Shown here: positions 61,484-64,000 of the stretch, in pieces | How the letters are laid out: each line of letters opens with the position of its first letter | Numbering within the stretch: the first letter of the stretch is position 1 | Origin: Pseudomonas sediminis | Lineage (GTDB): Bacteria > Pseudomonadota > Gammaproteobacteria > Pseudomonadales > Pseudomonadaceae | Reading direction: 5' to 3' | Assembly: GCF_002741105.1 (NCBI RefSeq) | Contig: NZ_NIQU01000004.1 | Location: 124,001 to 188,000 of the forward strand | Length of the DNA: 64,000 nucleotides | Notes under the pieces: generated by a model | Database searches by the model: none | The model's input: only the letters and a program-made list of their open reading frames with translations | What the model was told of the DNA's origin: nothing | Made by a program: the position numbers and the translations under genes

Positions 61484-62266
61484 TCAGGCCTCTTTGGCTT
61501 GCAGGCCGGCGTACAGGCGGGTCAGCTCGTTGAGCTGGCGGAACAGCGAGTCGGTACTGACGGTGATCACGGTCGGCACGAAGTCCTGACTGGCATGCAG
61601 GTCGATGCCCTTGAGGGTGAAGCCCCAGTGGGCACGGGCACGGCGTTGGGCGTTGGCGATTTCCTCGTTCGGCGTACCGCGGGCTTCCAGCTCCTTGAGG
61701 ATGGTTTCGAAGTCGCTCACGGCCGTATCCAGCTTGGCATCCAGGTCCGGCGCCTGCACATGCCAGGACTTGGCCATGTAGAGCATGGCGATGCGCTGGG
61801 TTTGCACCCGCGCCCAGCCGGTACGGTGCACCGATGCGCCCATGGCGCCCAGGTGCTTACCCATCAGGTCACTTACGGTCTGTGTCTGCTGCAGCAGTTC
61901 CTCACTGGTGGCGAGCATCTGGACGGCCTTGGCCTGCTCCGGTTTGGCTTCCAGCTGCTGGCGGTAGGAGGCCCAGGTACCGTCGATCCTCGCCAGCGCG
62001 GCCTTGATCTCGGCAGTCGGCGCATAGGCGGTCAAGGCCTTGTGGCTGGCATCGAAACGCTCGATGGTTTCCTGCAGCTGGCGCTGGGCGGCATCCACGC
62101 GCACATCGGCACCCAGCATCAGGTAGTTCTTGGCCATGCGCTGGGTCAGCGAACGCTGCAGACCGGTCATGTTCATGGCTTCGGAATCGCTCAACTGCGC
62201 CAGGCTGGGCACGCTGACCAGTGCGGTGCAGGCAAGCAGGAGGAAAGTCAGGTACTTCTTCAACAC
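61484..62266 (-). CDS. Exported PilJ-N-type (type IV pili MCP N-terminal) domain protein
   Basis: The 260-aa protein starts at GTG 62266 with GGAG upstream, giving a signal peptide (VLKKYLTFLLLACTALVSVPSLAQ). The mature part is a helical PilJ-N-like sensor with MNMTGLQRSLTQRMAKNYLML and a repeat of the pattern near TQRIAMLYMAKSW. It has no second membrane segment and no signalling domain, so it would be a periplasmic protein, not a chemoreceptor. It may work with a partner elsewhere. Confidence 0.82.
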   Translation of the reverse strand: MLKKYLTFLLLACTALVSVPSLAQLSDSEAMNMTGLQRSLTQRMAKNYLMLGADVRVDAAQRQLQETIERFDASHKALTAYAPTAEIKAALARIDGTWASYRQQLEAKPEQAKAVQMLATSEELLQQTQTVSDLMGKHLGAMGASVHRTGWARVQTQRIAMLYMAKSWHVQAPDLDAKLDTAVSDFETILKELEARGTPNEEIANAQRRARAHWGFTLKGIDLHASQDFVPTVITVSTDSLFRQLNELTRLYAGLQAKEA

Positions 62267-62492
62267 GTCGGTACTCCAAAATTCGAGAACAAGGCAATGC
62301 ACCGGAAGCACACGCTACCGGTAACGGGTTGAACCCTTGAATGCGGGGTTTTTATTGGAATGGGCGGGCAGTTTCGACGGGCACGAGGCCCAGATGCTGC
62401 GGAAAAGGGCGCGATCATAGCTGGTAAAACGCCATCATTCTGTGCGACCAGTCAAGAAGCGGACGACTGGTCGCCGCTCTGCAGCGACACGA

Positions 62493-62542
62493 ATAAAAAA
62501 GCCGCCAGTCGCCATGAAACAAGGGGGAAAGCGACTGACGGC
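62493..62542 (-). terminator. Terminator of the flagellar genes
   Basis: On the minus strand GCCGTCAGTCGC (62531-62542) pairs with GCGACTGGCGGC (62501-62512) with one mismatch, followed by T6AT. It lies just after the stop of the coiled-coil gene. Apart from this, the 298-base gap 62267-62564 holds no gene I can see. Confidence 0.85.
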
Positions 62543-62564
62543 AGAGGAGTCGGAGCTCCGGCGA

Positions 62565-63590
62565 TCAGGACAACAGGCTGACCACGCTGGAGCGGCTGAT
62601 ATTGGCCTGGGCCACCACGGTCTGAGTCACCGCCGCGTAGCTACTGGGGCTGCGGCGCATCAGGCTGAACACTTCACCGGCAAAATCCTTGGCCCACTCA
62701 CGCTCGTTGTGATCGGCGTGACGGGCGAGAAACTCGCGAATTTCTTCCTGACGATGGCTGAGTTGCTCACGCAGCGTGCCGATCCGATCCAGCGCCGCGA
62801 CTACTTCGTCCAGTGCCCGACGCAGTTCGCGGGCACCATCGAGACGCGCCGCCTCGGGCAGGCGCAACATCTGCTCCTCATGGCTGACCACGGCCGCCTG
62901 AGCCTGACTCGCCAGCTTGCCTTCGCCCTGCACGCGTAGCTCGCCCTTGAGCTGCTGCCATTCGCTTTCACGCGCGCTGAACTTGAGTGCCCCGCCGCTA
63001 TCGATTTCGGCGCGAATGCCCGCCGGCCCCAGGCCGGCATTGAAACGGCGGAGAATCTGCTGCTCGCTCAAACCCTCGTCGAGCACCACCGCCAGCGGCT
63101 CGGCCAGTTTGCGCCCGGCGCTGAACAACAGGGTTTCCTTGCCGGCCTGCTGCACTGTGGCGATGGAGTCCAGCCCTTGCAAACTGAAGCGGCTACGCAC
63201 CGGCTCGTTGAGGCGCAGTTTGAAGCTGGCATCCAGCGCCTCGCCGGAACGCTGGCCGCGCTCGGCGAGTAGCTTGCGTACCTGCTCAAGCTCGCGCTTG
63301 AGACCATCACGCTCCCCGGCCTGAGCATTGCTCAGCTCGCGGCTGAGACTGAGCTTGAGCTGACCCAGGCGCCCTGCCAGTTCGCCAAGGTAACTGTCGG
63401 CTGCCTGCATCGAGGTCAACTGCTGGTTGAGCTGCAGATTGAAGGAGGCACTCTTGCCGCGCGGCGGTGACGCGGGCTCAGCCGGCAACTGCTTGCGCTG
63501 GCTTTGCACGGCCTGCTCGCCCTGCACCGGGCGGCGGGCCTGAGGATCGAGCGCCGTGACGATCGGGAGCTGTCTATCGACCTTGATCAC
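62565..63590 (-). CDS. Unrecognised coiled-coil protein, probably flagellar, with a flagellin-like C-terminus
   Basis: I do not recognise the 341-aa protein. It is mostly helical, with coiled-coil stretches (about 55-115 and 245-290) and a central beta-like part. The last residues, TVVAQANISRSSVVSLLS, resemble the C-terminal end of flagellins (QANQ...VLSLL), and SYLGELAGRLGQLKLSLSRE near 66-85 has a flagellin-D0/D1-like spacing. The start is GTG 63590 with AAGGAG overlapping the flgL stop, so it is coupled to flgL. This suggests a filament, hook-junction or cap-associated role, unproven. Confidence 0.7.
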   Translation of the reverse strand: MIKVDRQLPIVTALDPQARRPVQGEQAVQSQRKQLPAEPASPPRGKSASFNLQLNQQLTSMQAADSYLGELAGRLGQLKLSLSRELSNAQAGERDGLKRELEQVRKLLAERGQRSGEALDASFKLRLNEPVRSRFSLQGLDSIATVQQAGKETLLFSAGRKLAEPLAVVLDEGLSEQQILRRFNAGLGPAGIRAEIDSGGALKFSARESEWQQLKGELRVQGEGKLASQAQAAVVSHEEQMLRLPEAARLDGARELRRALDEVVAALDRIGTLREQLSHRQEEIREFLARHADHNEREWAKDFAGEVFSLMRRSPSSYAAVTQTVVAQANISRSSVVSLLS

Positions 63591-63600
63591 CGCAGGCTCC

Positions 63601-64000
63601 TTACAGCAGGCTGAACAACGACATCTCGTTGATCTTCAAATAAGTCTTCTGCGTCGCGCCAAGAGCCAGCTGGTAGTTGTTCAGGGCAATGGTGGCGCCG
63701 GCATAGTCCAGCTGCGACAACTCGCCTTCGATCTTCTGGTTGACTAGGGATACATCCTCGTTGCTGTCCTTGAGCAGGCTCAGGGCATTCTGCCGGCCGC
63801 CCAGTTCGGTGATCGAGCCGAGCACCCGGCCATGGGCATCATCCAGCGCGCCGAGGGCGTCGGTGATCTGCTGGCGTACGGCTGGGTCGGTGACGTCCAG
63901 CGCCGGGTCCTGCAGGGTGTTGATCAGGCCACGCAGCTCATTGAGCATGCCCACACCAGCACCGAACACGCTGGTCGCCGTGACGTTCTCGTCGACCAAC
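63601..64000 (-). CDS. flgL: Flagellar hook-associated protein 3, C-terminal part
   Basis: The frame is open to the window edge, so the gene starts to the right. The 132 visible residues form the C-terminal half of an FlgL-type junction protein: GRVLGSITELGGRQNAL and QLDYAGATIALNNYQLALGATQKTYLKINEMSLFSLL, the family's end pattern. FlgL joins hook and filament. It is followed after 10 bases by a coupled gene. It could be from a second (lateral) system, which cannot be told from this end. Confidence 0.88.
   Translation of the reverse strand, partial: LVDENVTATSVFGAGVGMLNELRGLINTLQDPALDVTDPAVRQQITDALGALDDAHGRVLGSITELGGRQNALSLLKDSNEDVSLVNQKIEGELSQLDYAGATIALNNYQLALGATQKTYLKINEMSLFSLL

Noticed and set aside
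1..64000. CRISPR array or insertion sequence
   Set aside because: No regularly spaced repeats and no transposase motifs were seen. Repeats found are REP-type hairpins only.

Overview
The window looks like the chromosome of a Pseudomonas, probably of the mendocina/oleovorans (Ectopseudomonas) type. The evidence is the high G+C with Pseudomonas-like codon use, a complete pelABCDEFG exopolysaccharide operon, a complete mdcABCDEGH-madLM malonate decarboxylase operon, a bphO-bphP heme oxygenase/bacteriophytochrome pair, and Pseudomonas-style intergenic inverted repeats. The species is inferred from gene content, not from any search.

Region 1 (1-6928) is the right end of an integrated island. It carries a type I restriction-modification operon in the order hsdM (cut by the window edge), hsdS, a SIR2-domain gene, hsdR. 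All four genes overlap by a few bases. The island ends in a 45-nt 3' half of a tRNA-Arg(CCG) gene followed by a tRNA-type terminator, as expected for a duplicated attachment site. The SIR2 gene inside the RM operon is the most interesting object in the window.

Region 2 (6969-12702) holds bphO-bphP, a small glycine-rich membrane protein, a LuxR-type regulator with degenerate HD-GYP-like modules, and a divergent exported alpha/beta hydrolase.

Region 3 (12719-33535) is a large sugar-acid catabolic zone. The left part has an alpha-ketoglutarate-semialdehyde dehydrogenase, two FAH-fold proteins of the AraD1/KdaD kind, two LysR regulators, and a tctCBA transporter with an Ldh-family dehydrogenase. 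The right part is a TRAP-transporter operon (dctQ-dctM-dctP) running into a 3-hydroxyisobutyrate-dehydrogenase-like enzyme, a diketo-acid hydrolase of the FAH family and an FMN alpha-hydroxy-acid dehydrogenase. Divergent from it is a UxaA/GarD-type dehydratase, followed by GntR and AraC regulators. Shared short palindromes suggest two regulons in this zone.

Region 4 (33536-48950) is a c-di-GMP/biofilm zone: an EAL phosphodiesterase, a chemoreceptor, and the pel operon on the minus strand (pelA to pelG) with two FleQ-box-like sites upstream. PelD keeps its RxxD c-di-GMP site.

Region 5 (49080-60430) has a GST/MarR pair, a thioesterase-alcohol dehydrogenase pair, and the malonate operon with its LysR regulator (mdcR-like) convergent at the far end. 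Region 6 (60434-64000) has a PAS-GGDEF diguanylate cyclase, a PilJ-N-type periplasmic protein, an unrecognised coiled-coil protein with a flagellin-like C-terminus, and the 3' end of flgL.
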